Assembly (NCBI GenBank): GCA_947477655.1
Contig: CANJTS010000004.1
Location: forward strand, 62,001-126,000
Direction of reading: 5' to 3'
Source of the DNA: CAILUG01 sp903844415
GTDB taxonomy: Bacteria > Pseudomonadota > Gammaproteobacteria > Pseudomonadales > Pseudohongiellaceae
Length of the DNA: 64,000 nucleotides
Each line of letters starts with the position of its first letter. The stretch's first letter is position 1. Shown piece by piece: positions 46,120 to 54,912 of this stretch. A program made the translations under genes and the position numbers. The notes beneath the pieces are model-generated. The model was not told the DNA's origin. It worked only from the letters and a program-made list of their open reading frames with translations, and searched no databases.

Positions 46120-46878
46120 ATGCAACACTCCATCACAGCGCAGCACCTGCGGCTTCTATTGCCAGTTTTTGGGTTGCTTTTACTGCTTGTCAGTAATCAA
46201 GTCGTACTCGCGCAGGATGCAAATACATCCACTATTGATGAAGACTTTTTTGTTTTTGATGAAAATGAAACACCAGAATTCACTAACGCCGACCCTTTAG
46301 AACCCCTCAATCGGGTGATTTTTGACTTCAACGATAAAATCTATCGCGGCGCACTCAAACCGATTTTTCAAAGCTTGCGTTTATTGCCGCCGGGCATGCT
46401 CAGTAGTTTTCGAAACTTTTTTTTCAATATTGGAGCACCAGTGTCCGCAGCCAGCGCTTTGTTACAAGCGGATCCTGTCAACGCAGCCTCTGAATTGGCA
46501 CGTTTTGTCATCAACTCCACAGTCGGTTTTGCAGGTTTTTTTGATGTTGCCAGCGAATTGGGCATCAAACAGGACAGGGAAGATTTGGGTCAAACTCTGG
46601 GTCGTTACGGGATAGGTAACGGCTTGTATGTAGTAGTGCCTTTTTATGGTGGCACAACCTTGCGTGATATCGTGGGCTCATCTGCCACATCCGCGCTTGA
46701 TCCGGTTTATAACAATCTGGCAACCGGTGAAATCATGGCCCTTAATTTTACTTATACCGAAATAGAGTTAGCGATCGATCAGGATTCTTATGAGGCTTTT
46801 TACAGCTCATCCCTCGATCCTTACCTGTTTTTCAAAAATGCCTATTTGCAAAATCGTGCCGGTGCAGTTGCCCAATAG
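46120..46878 (+). CDS. mlaA: MlaA/VacJ family protein without lipobox
   Basis: A 252-residue MlaA-like protein that would take misplaced phospholipid from the outer leaflet and pass it to MlaC. Typical parts are DPLEPLNRVIFDFNDKIY, ALKPIFQSLRLLPPGMLSS, FRNFFFNIGAP and LGQTLGRYGIGNGLYVVVP. MlaA is normally an outer-membrane lipoprotein, but this protein has no cysteine at all; its leader (LLLLLVSNQVVLAQDANT) looks like a signal peptidase I site. Unlike in E. coli, it lies inside the mla operon, between mlaD and mlaC. Confidence 0.92.
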   Translation: MQHSITAQHLRLLLPVFGLLLLLVSNQVVLAQDANTSTIDEDFFVFDENETPEFTNADPLEPLNRVIFDFNDKIYRGALKPIFQSLRLLPPGMLSSFRNFFFNIGAPVSAASALLQADPVNAASELARFVINSTVGFAGFFDVASELGIKQDREDLGQTLGRYGIGNGLYVVVPFYGGTTLRDIVGSSATSALDPVYNNLATGEIMALNFTYTEIELAIDQDSYEAFYSSSLDPYLFFKNAYLQNRAGAVAQ

Positions 46879-47081
46879 TCGTGCAGATTGCTGCGTAAAA
46901 TTATGCTCCACAGCAAAATTTAGACAGGTAATAAGCATACCTGACTCGTAATATTCCAGCGTATAAAATCCGTTCGATATTGCCATGAAGTCATACTCTC
47001 TATCATGCTGAGCAGCGTATAATTGACAGCATCAGCCCCACACGGGGCGCTGGCAATAGGCATAGTAGGACCAAGGAATAC

Positions 47082-47741
47082 ATGGTAAACATCAAAACTA
47101 CTTCTAGTGTGCAACTCCTGGCAGCAAGATCAATCTGTGCAACAGTAGTACTTTACTGTCTGGCAGGTGCTCTGCTTTTGTTTATGACACTGGGCATGAG
47201 CAAAGTGGCCATCGCTCAAAATGAATCACCAACCATCACTGTAAAAACCGCAGTGGACAATATTCTGGCCCTACTGCGCAAACCAGATTTTGATCTAGCA
47301 CTGGATCGACCGGCTCTAAGTGCAGAGATCACCCAGGCTTTTGATTCTCTGGCCATGGCTCAAAGTGTACTTTCCACCAATTGGAAGCAGGTTACCCCGC
47401 CACAACAGGCTGAATTTCAACAATTGTTGATAGAGACCATCGAAAGCACCTATATCGCGCGCATCAAGGAGTATACCGATCAAATCGTGACTTTTCGGGG
47501 TGAAGAAATCATGGAGAATCGGGCCGTAGTATTTACGGTTATTGTCACCGAAACCACCGAAATACCCATTACCTACAAATTACGCAAACGTAGTGACGGT
47601 TGGTTTGTTTTTGATGTCGAAGTAGAAAATGTAAGCATGATCAATTCGTACCGAGATACGTATCGGAGCATAGTCAGCAAATCTGGGATAGAAGGTTTGT
47701 TGGAACAAATGCGAACCAAACTGTCTGAACTGGCGCTTTGA
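47082..47741 (+). CDS. mlaC: Periplasmic phospholipid shuttle MlaC
   Basis: A 219-residue MlaC/Ttg2D-family protein with a signal peptide ending VAIAQ. The family pattern includes LSTNWKQVTPPQQAEFQQLL, STYIARIKEYTDQIVTFRGE and WFVFDVEVENVSMINSYR, the last being the conserved C-terminal lipid-pocket strand. It carries phospholipid between MlaA and MlaFEDB. AAGGA precedes the ATG. A 203-bp gap before it may hold a second promoter. Confidence 0.93.
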   Translation: MVNIKTTSSVQLLAARSICATVVLYCLAGALLLFMTLGMSKVAIAQNESPTITVKTAVDNILALLRKPDFDLALDRPALSAEITQAFDSLAMAQSVLSTNWKQVTPPQQAEFQQLLIETIESTYIARIKEYTDQIVTFRGEEIMENRAVVFTVIVTETTEIPITYKLRKRSDGWFVFDVEVENVSMINSYRDTYRSIVSKSGIEGLLEQMRTKLSELAL

Positions 47742-47880
47742 TCATTAATCCTGCCAAAAAACCCGTAAATTATAAAGACGGCTTGCCTGGAAATTTGGTT
47801 TTCATGGTAGAATATGCGGCACAAATTTCCAGCTCTAACCCTTTCATCAACACCCCCATACAAAAGTAATCTAAGCACAC

Positions 47881-48702
47881 ATGGCCCAAGTAATAAGCCT
47901 GAAAGAACTACGTACTAGTAACGCTCTAAAAGTCGATATCAGTAAACTCGAAGACGACAAGCTCCAGTTAATGGAACAGCTGGAGCGTCAAAAACAGCTT
48001 GAAAAAATGCTGCGCGACGAGTTGATCAGTCATAAAAAAGACTTTGAGCACCTTGAACAGCAGTTTGAACATTTTGCTGGCATTGAAGCGGAATACGAAG
48101 CGCTGCAACAGAGAACGCAAATGGACCGGCTTGAACAAATGATTGATGGCGACAGAAAAGACAGCATCGTAAAAGGCCAGTTAAAAAAATCGAAAGACGA
48201 ACTGAAGGAAGCCCAAGACGAGTTGCGGGAACTTAAAGCTTTGGATCCTCAACGCCTGAAACGCCAACTCACTGACATCAAGAAAAAAACCTTGCAACAG
48301 GCTACTGATAACCAAAATGTGAATAATGCGTTGGTGACAGTACGTAAAGAATTGAAAGACATCACTACAGAAAAAGAAAAATTGGAATCTGATCTCAAAT
48401 CCAGCCGCAACAGCACTGATTTCTTCTGGCAATCATTAGAAGGTGCATGGACCTTGTACGAGTCCACTACCATACTCAAAGATGAGAAAGTTGACGAGCC
48501 AGACAAGTTCAAGCGCATTCGCTGCATGTTTACTGCAACCGGCATGAGCGCCTTGAGCAAAGGCCGCGATGACAAAGACAAGGCTGAGTGGCTAGGAACA
48601 ATGGAAATTCCCGAAGAAGTTTCCATTGAAGCAGGCAAACGGCTACTCAGCATTGTTGCCGAATTAGAAGAAGCAGCTAAAGATAAGACCAGCGCTAAAT
48701 AA
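47881..48702 (+). CDS. Coiled-coil protein of unknown function
   Basis: A 273-residue, highly charged cytoplasmic protein with no leader. Residues about 15-185 have the heptad pattern of long coiled coils (LQLMEQLERQKQLEKMLRDE, LKKSKDELKEAQDELREL). The C-terminal 90 residues form a small domain (SLEGAWTLYESTTILKDEK, KRIRCMFTATGMSALSKG). I recognise no family. The 140-bp gap after mlaC contains a TAGAAT -10-like element, so it is probably its own unit. Confidence 0.75.
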   Translation: MAQVISLKELRTSNALKVDISKLEDDKLQLMEQLERQKQLEKMLRDELISHKKDFEHLEQQFEHFAGIEAEYEALQQRTQMDRLEQMIDGDRKDSIVKGQLKKSKDELKEAQDELRELKALDPQRLKRQLTDIKKKTLQQATDNQNVNNALVTVRKELKDITTEKEKLESDLKSSRNSTDFFWQSLEGAWTLYESTTILKDEKVDEPDKFKRIRCMFTATGMSALSKGRDDKDKAEWLGTMEIPEEVSIEAGKRLLSIVAELEEAAKDKTSAK

Positions 48703-48827
48703 CCCCCCACTGCGCTGTTCAAAGCGAGAACCTTCTTAACTTTAAATCATTGTTGGGCCGGCAGACAGCACCTCCTTGTCACTTTGTATAGGGTATGATT
48801 GTCACTCATGCAGCGTCTGGTAAATTT

Positions 48828-50120
48828 ATGTTAATGGAAATGATCTGTACCGGCGAAGAAGTGCTTTCCGGACAAATTGTTGACACTAATGCCGCCTGGT
48901 TCGCCGACACCATGCTCAAGCTTGGGATAGAGTTGCAACAGCGCTCTACTGTTGGGGATCGCTTGCAGGATTTAGTCACGATTTTTACCGAACGCAGTCA
49001 TCATGCCGATGTAATTGTGGTCAACGGTGGGCTTGGTCCCACCAGTGACGATTTATCAGCCCAAGCCATGGCTCTCGCTGCCGGTGTTAGCTTGGTGCAA
49101 CACGCAGGCTGGCTGGCACATTTGCAGCTTTGGTTTTCTGAGCGCGGCAGAACTATGCCAACCAGCAACCTAAAACAATGTTTGCTACCGGCAACTGCCA
49201 TCTTGGTGGACAACCCTGTAGGTTCAGCGCCCGGTTTTCGCATCAAACTAAACCGGGCATGGCTGTTTTTTACTCCCGGCGTACCTTTCGAATTCAAACA
49301 CATGGTGAATGAACAGTTTGTTCCTTTTATAGAAACTACTTTCAATCACACAGTTACCACTCGCCTCTTTAAATTTTTGACACTGGGGCACGGCGAATCC
49401 ATTCTGGCCGACCAAATCGCACCGCTGCCAATACCGGCTGGAATTACGCTGGGCTACAGACCTTCTGCTCCTTATGTAGAGATTAAAGTATTTGCGCGGG
49501 GAGCTGCAGCAAGCGCTGCTATGGACGAATTTTTGCCCTTGTTGCGCACTACACTTGGCACCGCAGTAGTGGCAGAAAACAAGGCAGCGATTGCCGAAGA
49601 AGTTCATGATCTTTTGAACAACAGCGGGCATAAATTAAGTCTAGCCGAATCTTGTACAGGTGGCATGCTGGCCAGCCAATTGGTTGAATATCCAGGCAGT
49701 TCCACCTATCTGCAACACAGCCTAGTGACCTACAGTACTAGCTCCAAGATCAAAATCTTAGGTGTTCCAGTATCTATTATCGATCAGCATGGCGCAGTAT
49801 CGATAGCTACAGCAGCGGCAATGGCCAATGGAGTACGAAAAATTTTGGATAGCGATTTCGCACTCGCCGTTTCTGGTATTGCTGGACCTGATGGTGGCAG
49901 TATTGACCAACCAGTCGGTACTGTGGTTATTGCACTTTGCAATAGAACTACTTGCTGGGTTCAGACACTGAGCCTTACTCGACGTTCCCGAACTTTAGTG
50001 CGCACCATGAGCTGTGCAGTGGCACTCGATATGCTGCGTAGACTTTTGCTAAAGACGGATCCTCTAGTGCCCTACCCCTTTATTCCGACACTAGCTTCAC
50101 ATGTTGTAAAAACCGACTAA
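48828..50120 (+). CDS. cinA: CinA family protein (MoCF domain plus NMN amidohydrolase domain)
   Basis: A 430-residue full-length CinA. The N-terminal MoCF/COG1058 domain has CTGEEVLSGQIVDTNAAW and VNGGLGPTSDDLS. The C-terminal nicotinamide-nucleotide amidohydrolase (PncC) domain has the signature AESCTGGMLASQLVEYPGSS, with HGAVSIATAAAMANGVRK and GIAGPDGGSIDQPVGTVV. The C-terminal domain deamidates NMN in pyridine nucleotide recycling. The N-terminal domain is an ADP-ribose pyrophosphatase in some bacteria. The ATG at 48828 fits the family N-terminus better than 48795; 48834 is also possible. It is a single gene. Confidence 0.9.
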   Translation: MLMEMICTGEEVLSGQIVDTNAAWFADTMLKLGIELQQRSTVGDRLQDLVTIFTERSHHADVIVVNGGLGPTSDDLSAQAMALAAGVSLVQHAGWLAHLQLWFSERGRTMPTSNLKQCLLPATAILVDNPVGSAPGFRIKLNRAWLFFTPGVPFEFKHMVNEQFVPFIETTFNHTVTTRLFKFLTLGHGESILADQIAPLPIPAGITLGYRPSAPYVEIKVFARGAAASAAMDEFLPLLRTTLGTAVVAENKAAIAEEVHDLLNNSGHKLSLAESCTGGMLASQLVEYPGSSTYLQHSLVTYSTSSKIKILGVPVSIIDQHGAVSIATAAAMANGVRKILDSDFALAVSGIAGPDGGSIDQPVGTVVIALCNRTTCWVQTLSLTRRSRTLVRTMSCAVALDMLRRLLLKTDPLVPYPFIPTLASHVVKTD

Positions 50121-50510
50121 ATTCGTATTTTCCAGTTGCGGGGATTTGATCATTGCCATTATCTTTCCCTTGTTGGTTGTTGCGACCGCTGTTTTGGGTC
50201 AACAACTTCAAAAAACTTGGCAGATGACGTCACCATTCTGGCCCTACTCCATGCGAGCGGAAGTTTGGGCAGTATTTTCAAAAGATATCATCAAGCCTAA
50301 GACCTGAAATCACTTCAGTTCTGATTTAGCCAAAGTCAGGCACACCCTTTTGTTAACGTTAATTTAACTGTTGTCCAACGGTTAAATACTGGCGCTTGCC
50401 GGTTTGTTGCTGTCCAATCAAATGTGGCAGTATCGTGATATTGAGATGGCGTATCTTGTAATGCAAAACAAATGTAATTATTTTGATGACCTTCACCTTG
50501 AGTATTTTTT
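50121..50510. other. Gene-free region before the metal transport operon
   Basis: This 390-bp stretch has short frames only. A leftover segment at 50199-50300 reads as about 30 codons (DDVTILALLHASG) and ends in TAA; it is too short to assign. It should contain the promoter of the seven-gene operon that follows. I saw no clear Zur-type palindrome. Confidence 0.45.
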
Positions 50511-50828
50511 ATGAGCCTTTTTTACACTACTGCAGTACTGCTAGTGAGCACCCTGTTGTACAGTCTTCCTGCTGCGGCTCATACGCCCTTGTTCGATTGT
50601 TTTGACAATGGTGATGGTACTATCACCTGCGAAGGGGGGTTTTCGGATGGGGCTTCCGCTACCGGAGTGGTCATTAGGATAATGGATTCACAAGGCAAAG
50701 TAATGGAGCAAGGCGAACTTGATGCGGCAGGAAGTATTACAATGAAAAAACCTACCGCAGAGTTTTCGGTGACCTTTACTGCTGGCACTGAACACAGCAT
50801 TACTGTATTGGGCGACGATATTATTTGA
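50511..50828 (+). CDS. Small secreted protein with predicted N-terminal histidine
   Basis: A 105-residue protein with a signal peptide that probably cleaves at AAA, giving a mature chain starting HTPLFDCFDNG. The mature part is a small beta-sandwich-like domain with two Cys (DCFDNGDGTITC) likely to form a disulfide, and resembles carboxypeptidase-regulatory-like folds. It opens the metal transport operon, 22 bp before the DUF4198 gene. A metal-binding or metal-delivery role is inferred from context and the exposed N-terminal His. Confidence 0.7.
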   Translation: MSLFYTTAVLLVSTLLYSLPAAAHTPLFDCFDNGDGTITCEGGFSDGASATGVVIRIMDSQGKVMEQGELDAAGSITMKKPTAEFSVTFTAGTEHSITVLGDDII

Positions 50829-50850
50829 TTGGGCTTAGGTACTATAAACA

Positions 50851-51684
50851 ATGAGATTTAAATTTTCAGATGTGCTGCTTGGCGTTACCCTTGGATGCAC
50901 CAGTCTTGCTGCTAGCGCACATTTTATCGTGATGTATACCCCGCAAACTGCTTTGCTCCGGGCCAGCGATGTACCCTTCACCATGGTCTTTACCCACGCC
51001 TTTGCGGGTGGTCCTACTATGGCGTTGGAGAAACCACAACGCTTCTACTATTCCAAAAAACCAGCCCCAGGGGAAAGCAGTAACGAAGTGGACTTGATGC
51101 AATACTTAGAAGCAGTGCAATGGCAAACCGAAGACACCCATGTGAGCGCTTGGAAAGCCAACATTCCCCGCAGCGAGATGCGCTCGCTAGGTGATTATCA
51201 AGTGGTACTCGAACCCACTCCCTATCTTGAAGCCGGCGAAGGTCTATATATCCAGCAATTTACCAAGGTCATGGTGAATGTGGGTGGTGTACCCGGTAAC
51301 TGGGCCGAAACTTTGGGACTGCCTGCAGAAATTGAAGCACTCAATAAACCTTATGCCAACTGGACCGGTGCTGTATTTCGCGGCATCGTACTAAGCGATG
51401 GTGTACCTGTCCCCTATACGCAGGTCGAAGTTGAATATCTCAATCATCCATTGGATCTAGAGAACAACAAATTTCAGGCCGAGGCTTTCATCAATCCGCC
51501 CCATCCCGCGTTTGGCGCTATGGTGATACTTACCAATGAACTTGGTGAGTTTTCTTTCGTGATGCCCAAGGCCGGTTGGTGGGGGTTTGCAGCACTGACT
51601 GTAGGGCCGGAAACAGAATACAACGGCATGCCACTATCCCAAGATGCCATACTGTGGGTACAAGCAACTGACTTCCCAAAATAA
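50851..51684 (+). CDS. DUF4198 family periplasmic protein
   Basis: A 277-residue exported DUF4198 protein. The leader ends at AASA, so the mature chain would begin HFIVMYTPQ, with Met and His near the N-terminus. Family pattern: VPFTMVFTHAFAGGP, AFINPPHPAFGAMV, then ELGEFSFVMPKAGWWGF. DUF4198 proteins often accompany nickel/cobalt or other transition-metal uptake systems, and here the metal ABC genes follow. It is probably a periplasmic metal-binding accessory protein. Confidence 0.85.
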   Translation: MRFKFSDVLLGVTLGCTSLAASAHFIVMYTPQTALLRASDVPFTMVFTHAFAGGPTMALEKPQRFYYSKKPAPGESSNEVDLMQYLEAVQWQTEDTHVSAWKANIPRSEMRSLGDYQVVLEPTPYLEAGEGLYIQQFTKVMVNVGGVPGNWAETLGLPAEIEALNKPYANWTGAVFRGIVLSDGVPVPYTQVEVEYLNHPLDLENNKFQAEAFINPPHPAFGAMVILTNELGEFSFVMPKAGWWGFAALTVGPETEYNGMPLSQDAILWVQATDFPK

Positions 51685-51738
51685 ACAGGACGCACCCAGC
51701 AACTAAGTCGCAACTAAGTAGGGGCCCTTTATCACGCC

Positions 51739-52368
51739 ATGACAACAACAAGCATTCAAATACAACCTTCCGACAAACAACACTGGGAATCCGCGCTGCT
51801 TATTCTGGCTGTGTGCGTAATGATGTTGCTGACGGGAAGTTACGTTAAGACCAATGGCATCGAAGAAAAACCACAGCAAATACTTGACTGGCAAATCAGT
51901 GCCTATTCCGGTTTGCAAGGTGTGGATCAAGCCATCTACAACGAATTGCTCGTCGCTGCTGATGAAATCTACTGGTTACAGTATTTCAACGGTTACTGGC
52001 CCGAAGATGCCGATTTTCAAAAAGAGTTGCTGGCACCCTTCTATCGCGACTTGAGTTGGAAAAACAACGGTGGCCTAACCTGGACTCTAAAAAACGTGAT
52101 CCAGGAAGGCGAAGCGCAGGGTCTCACTTTGTATCACGGTGCGGGCGGTAACATTGCGACCCAGGGCTCCTTCATTCTGGTGATAGACCACAAACATGCT
52201 GGCAACTCCCAGATCAACGCCTCTAACATTTGGTGGCAACAGGATCGTAACGCCCCGATACCGGAATTTTCAAAATTTCAATCGATGGTTCTGCACGGCT
52301 GGAAACAGGTTGTGCCTTATCAAGGTCGCGATGAGTTGGCACGCCTCAAAGGAGATCAAATACAGTGA
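51739..52368 (+). CDS. DUF6162 family membrane-anchored protein
   Basis: A 209-residue protein with one N-terminal membrane helix (ALLILAVCVMMLLTGSYV) and a soluble periplasmic domain (EIYWLQYFNGYWPEDADFQ, GLTLYHGAGGNIATQGSFIL, FQSMVLHGWKQVVPYQGRDE). It matches the DUF6162 type that I associate with metal ABC transporter operons; function unknown. Its stop overlaps the next gene's GTG start (GTGA), so it is part of the operon. Confidence 0.75.
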   Translation: MTTTSIQIQPSDKQHWESALLILAVCVMMLLTGSYVKTNGIEEKPQQILDWQISAYSGLQGVDQAIYNELLVAADEIYWLQYFNGYWPEDADFQKELLAPFYRDLSWKNNGGLTWTLKNVIQEGEAQGLTLYHGAGGNIATQGSFILVIDHKHAGNSQINASNIWWQQDRNAPIPEFSKFQSMVLHGWKQVVPYQGRDELARLKGDQIQ

Positions 52369-53276
52369 GCAAGATTTTTACCCACATTATTTTATTAACT
52401 ACGCTACTACTGACGAGTGTCTGTGCTCATGCACAGACACCATTCAAAAATGGCGAACGCCTGACAGTCGGCATCACCTTACATCCCTATTACAGCTTTG
52501 TATCTCACATCGTGGGCGACAAAGCTGACATCGTTCCTCTTATCGGCGCTGGTTATAACCCGCATAACTACAACCCACTGCCCGCTGACATGAAGCGCGC
52601 GCAATCTCTGGACGTCTTAGTGGTCAATGGTATTGGGCATGATCAGTGGGCTTTCGAAATAATGGAAGCCTCTGGTGGTTCAACAGTACCTTACATTTAT
52701 GCCAACAATGGCGTGTCGTTGATCCCGGTCGCAGGTGCTGCCGACACCAGTGTCAATGCCCACACTTTTATTTCCACCATCACCGCCATTCAGCAGGTAT
52801 ATGAAATCGCAAAGCAACTCGGCACTTACGATCCTGCCAATGCCGCCGAATATCTGCTCAACGCACGCGCCTACGCCACCGACTTACGACGCCTGAAAGC
52901 TGAATACACTGCGCAAATATCTAATCTAGATGCATCCAATTTCAAGGCTGCCACTATGCACGGCGCCTATGGTTACCTGATGCAGGAATTTGGTTTACAG
53001 ATATCAGCAGTGATCGAACCAAGGCACGGTGTGGAACCAACAGCGCGCCAACTCGCTCAAACAATTGATGAGATTAAAGCGGCAGGCGTAAATGTATTAT
53101 TTGCAGAAAAATTTTTCGCCGGCAAACTGGCCGATACTATTCAGACGGCAACCGGCGTGAAAGTATTTTCGTTCTCCCATATTTCCGATGGAGAATACAC
53201 TGCCGGTTTGTTTGAAAGTGAAATGCGTTATAACCTCGAATCACTCAAAGCAGCAATAGAAAGTACTATTCGCTGA
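52365..53276 (+). CDS. Metal ABC transporter substrate-binding protein (ZnuA/cluster A-I type)
   Basis: A 303-residue periplasmic solute-binding protein with a leader ending AHAQ. The three histidines of the family site are present: H67 in GYNPHNYNP, H133 in NAHTF, and H199 in MHGAYGYLMQEFG; an acidic residue is expected from HISDGEYT near the C-terminus. This fits binding of Zn2+ or Mn2+. The His-rich loop of typical ZnuA is missing. Translation starts at GTG, overlapping the DUF6162 stop. The transported ion is not certain. Confidence 0.9.
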   Translation: MSKIFTHIILLTTLLLTSVCAHAQTPFKNGERLTVGITLHPYYSFVSHIVGDKADIVPLIGAGYNPHNYNPLPADMKRAQSLDVLVVNGIGHDQWAFEIMEASGGSTVPYIYANNGVSLIPVAGAADTSVNAHTFISTITAIQQVYEIAKQLGTYDPANAAEYLLNARAYATDLRRLKAEYTAQISNLDASNFKAATMHGAYGYLMQEFGLQISAVIEPRHGVEPTARQLAQTIDEIKAAGVNVLFAEKFFAGKLADTIQTATGVKVFSFSHISDGEYTAGLFESEMRYNLESLKAAIESTIR

Positions 53277-53296
53277 TTATTCATAAGGACGATTCC

Positions 53297-54007
53297 ATGC
53301 AAGGTCCAGCCATCCATGTTGAAAATCTCAGTTTGTCTCTAGGGGCTTCACTGATACTGAAAAACATGAGCTTCAGCATTGCCGCTGGCGCGCTGCACTG
53401 TTTCGCCGGCCCTAATGGAGGCGGTAAAACCTCCACTGCCCGCTGTTTATTAGGGCAAATGCCTCACACTGGCAAGATTCGTTTTGACAACAGTAGCCCG
53501 CAAATTACCGCTTATGTGCCGCAGCTGATCGAGATGGAGCGGACACTGCCCCTCACCATCGATAATTTCCTGACATTGATCACCCAGGACAAACCCGCTT
53601 TCATGAGCACCAAAAAAACTGCCAAACTGCTGATCGATTCCGCACTTGAAATAACCGGCCTCACCAGCAAACGTAAATACATGATCGGTAGTTTGTCCGG
53701 TGGCGAACGTCAACGTTTGCTTTTTGCGCAGGCATTAATTCCTACACCTACTTTTCTGGTACTCGACGAACCCATGACAAGCCTTGATGAGGGAGGTTCA
53801 CAGTTGTTCGAATCGCTAATTATGCAGATGCATGCTAGCGGCACTACTGTGCTGTGGATCAACCATGATCTCGAACAAGTGCAGCGACTTGCACAAACAG
53901 TCACTATCATCGACAAGATTGTAGTGGCACATGGTCCTGTTAACTCAACACTTACGCCCGCCATGCAACGCGGTGTTTTCACCAAACACATAGAAGAGGC
54001 CGCATAA
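53297..54007 (+). CDS. Metal ABC transporter ATP-binding protein
   Basis: A 236-residue ABC ATPase of the Zn/Mn uptake class. Walker A is GPNGGGKTS, the Q-loop YVPQL, the signature LSGGERQR, Walker B FLVLDEPMTSLD and the H-loop WINHD. It energises the permease that overlaps it by one base (TAATG). Confidence 0.92.
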   Translation: MQGPAIHVENLSLSLGASLILKNMSFSIAAGALHCFAGPNGGGKTSTARCLLGQMPHTGKIRFDNSSPQITAYVPQLIEMERTLPLTIDNFLTLITQDKPAFMSTKKTAKLLIDSALEITGLTSKRKYMIGSLSGGERQRLLFAQALIPTPTFLVLDEPMTSLDEGGSQLFESLIMQMHASGTTVLWINHDLEQVQRLAQTVTIIDKIVVAHGPVNSTLTPAMQRGVFTKHIEEAA

Positions 54008-54912
54008 TGAGTGTTTTTTATACTTGGCTGCGCGAATTGATTACTCAACTCGCTATAAGCGGCACTGTACCTCGCATCCTTTTTTACGAATTTGTAATTA
54101 ATGCTTTGTTCTGCGCCATCATTATCGGCCCCTTGTTAGGTTGTGTTGGCACTATGATTGTAGCCAAACGTATGGCCTTTTTCTCACAGGCCGTTGGCAA
54201 CGCTGCGCTCACAGGTGTAGCCATCGGGGTGTTGATTGGCGAGTCCTACACTGCACCTTATTTGTCGATGTTCACCTTTTGCATAGTATTTGGCATTTTG
54301 CTCAACTACACCAAGAGCCGCACCCGCATGTCAACCGATGCTTTGATCGGTGTATTCCTATCAATCTCGCTTGCCATTGGCGCCTCGCTTGTACTGTTTG
54401 TATCAGCACGGGTTAATACCCATATTCTAGAAAGTGTAATGTTCGGTTCGATTCTTACCGTGAATGACCTCGACATGAATGTGCTGTTGGCAGTGGCTGC
54501 TATTACCTTGCTAGTAGGTTTGCCCCTTTACAACCGTATGTTGCTGGCCAGTTTGAATGCGAGTCTGGCGCAAGTGCGCGGCATACAAGTGCAGCTCATT
54601 GAATATGTGTTCATCGTATTAGTGACCATTATTACTGTTGCCTGCGTGAAGATTATTGGTGCAGTGTTGGTTGAAGCATTGTTGTTGATTCCTGCGGCGG
54701 CTGCGCGCAATTTAAGTAGAGGCTTGGGCAGTTTTGTCTACAACACCATGATCATCTCCACCTTAAGTTGTTTTGGTGGCATCCTGATTCCGATGCAATA
54801 CGACATTCCTGTGCCTTCCGGTGGTGCCATTGTGCTGGTAGCAGCAGCTTTTTTTATTATCACCACTATTATTCGCAATGTGATACCTGGATTTAAAGAG
54901 GCGAAAATGTGA
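54007..54912 (+). CDS. Metal ABC transporter permease
   Basis: A 301-residue ABC-3 family permease with about eight membrane helices (ALFCAIIIGPLLGCVGTMIV, IGVFLSISLAIGASLVLFV, VEYVFIVLVTIITVACVKIIG-type segments). ALLLIPAAAARNL is the conserved cytoplasmic coupling region of ZnuB/MntB proteins. It moves the divalent ion across the inner membrane. Confidence 0.92.
   Translation: MSVFYTWLRELITQLAISGTVPRILFYEFVINALFCAIIIGPLLGCVGTMIVAKRMAFFSQAVGNAALTGVAIGVLIGESYTAPYLSMFTFCIVFGILLNYTKSRTRMSTDALIGVFLSISLAIGASLVLFVSARVNTHILESVMFGSILTVNDLDMNVLLAVAAITLLVGLPLYNRMLLASLNASLAQVRGIQVQLIEYVFIVLVTIITVACVKIIGAVLVEALLLIPAAAARNLSRGLGSFVYNTMIISTLSCFGGILIPMQYDIPVPSGGAIVLVAAAFFIITTIIRNVIPGFKEAKM

Noticed and set aside
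50199..50300. Possible end of a RelE/ParE-type toxin (DDVTILALLH)
   Set aside because: Only about 30 codons with no start, and the resemblance is limited to a few residues; not enough to call even a pseudogene.
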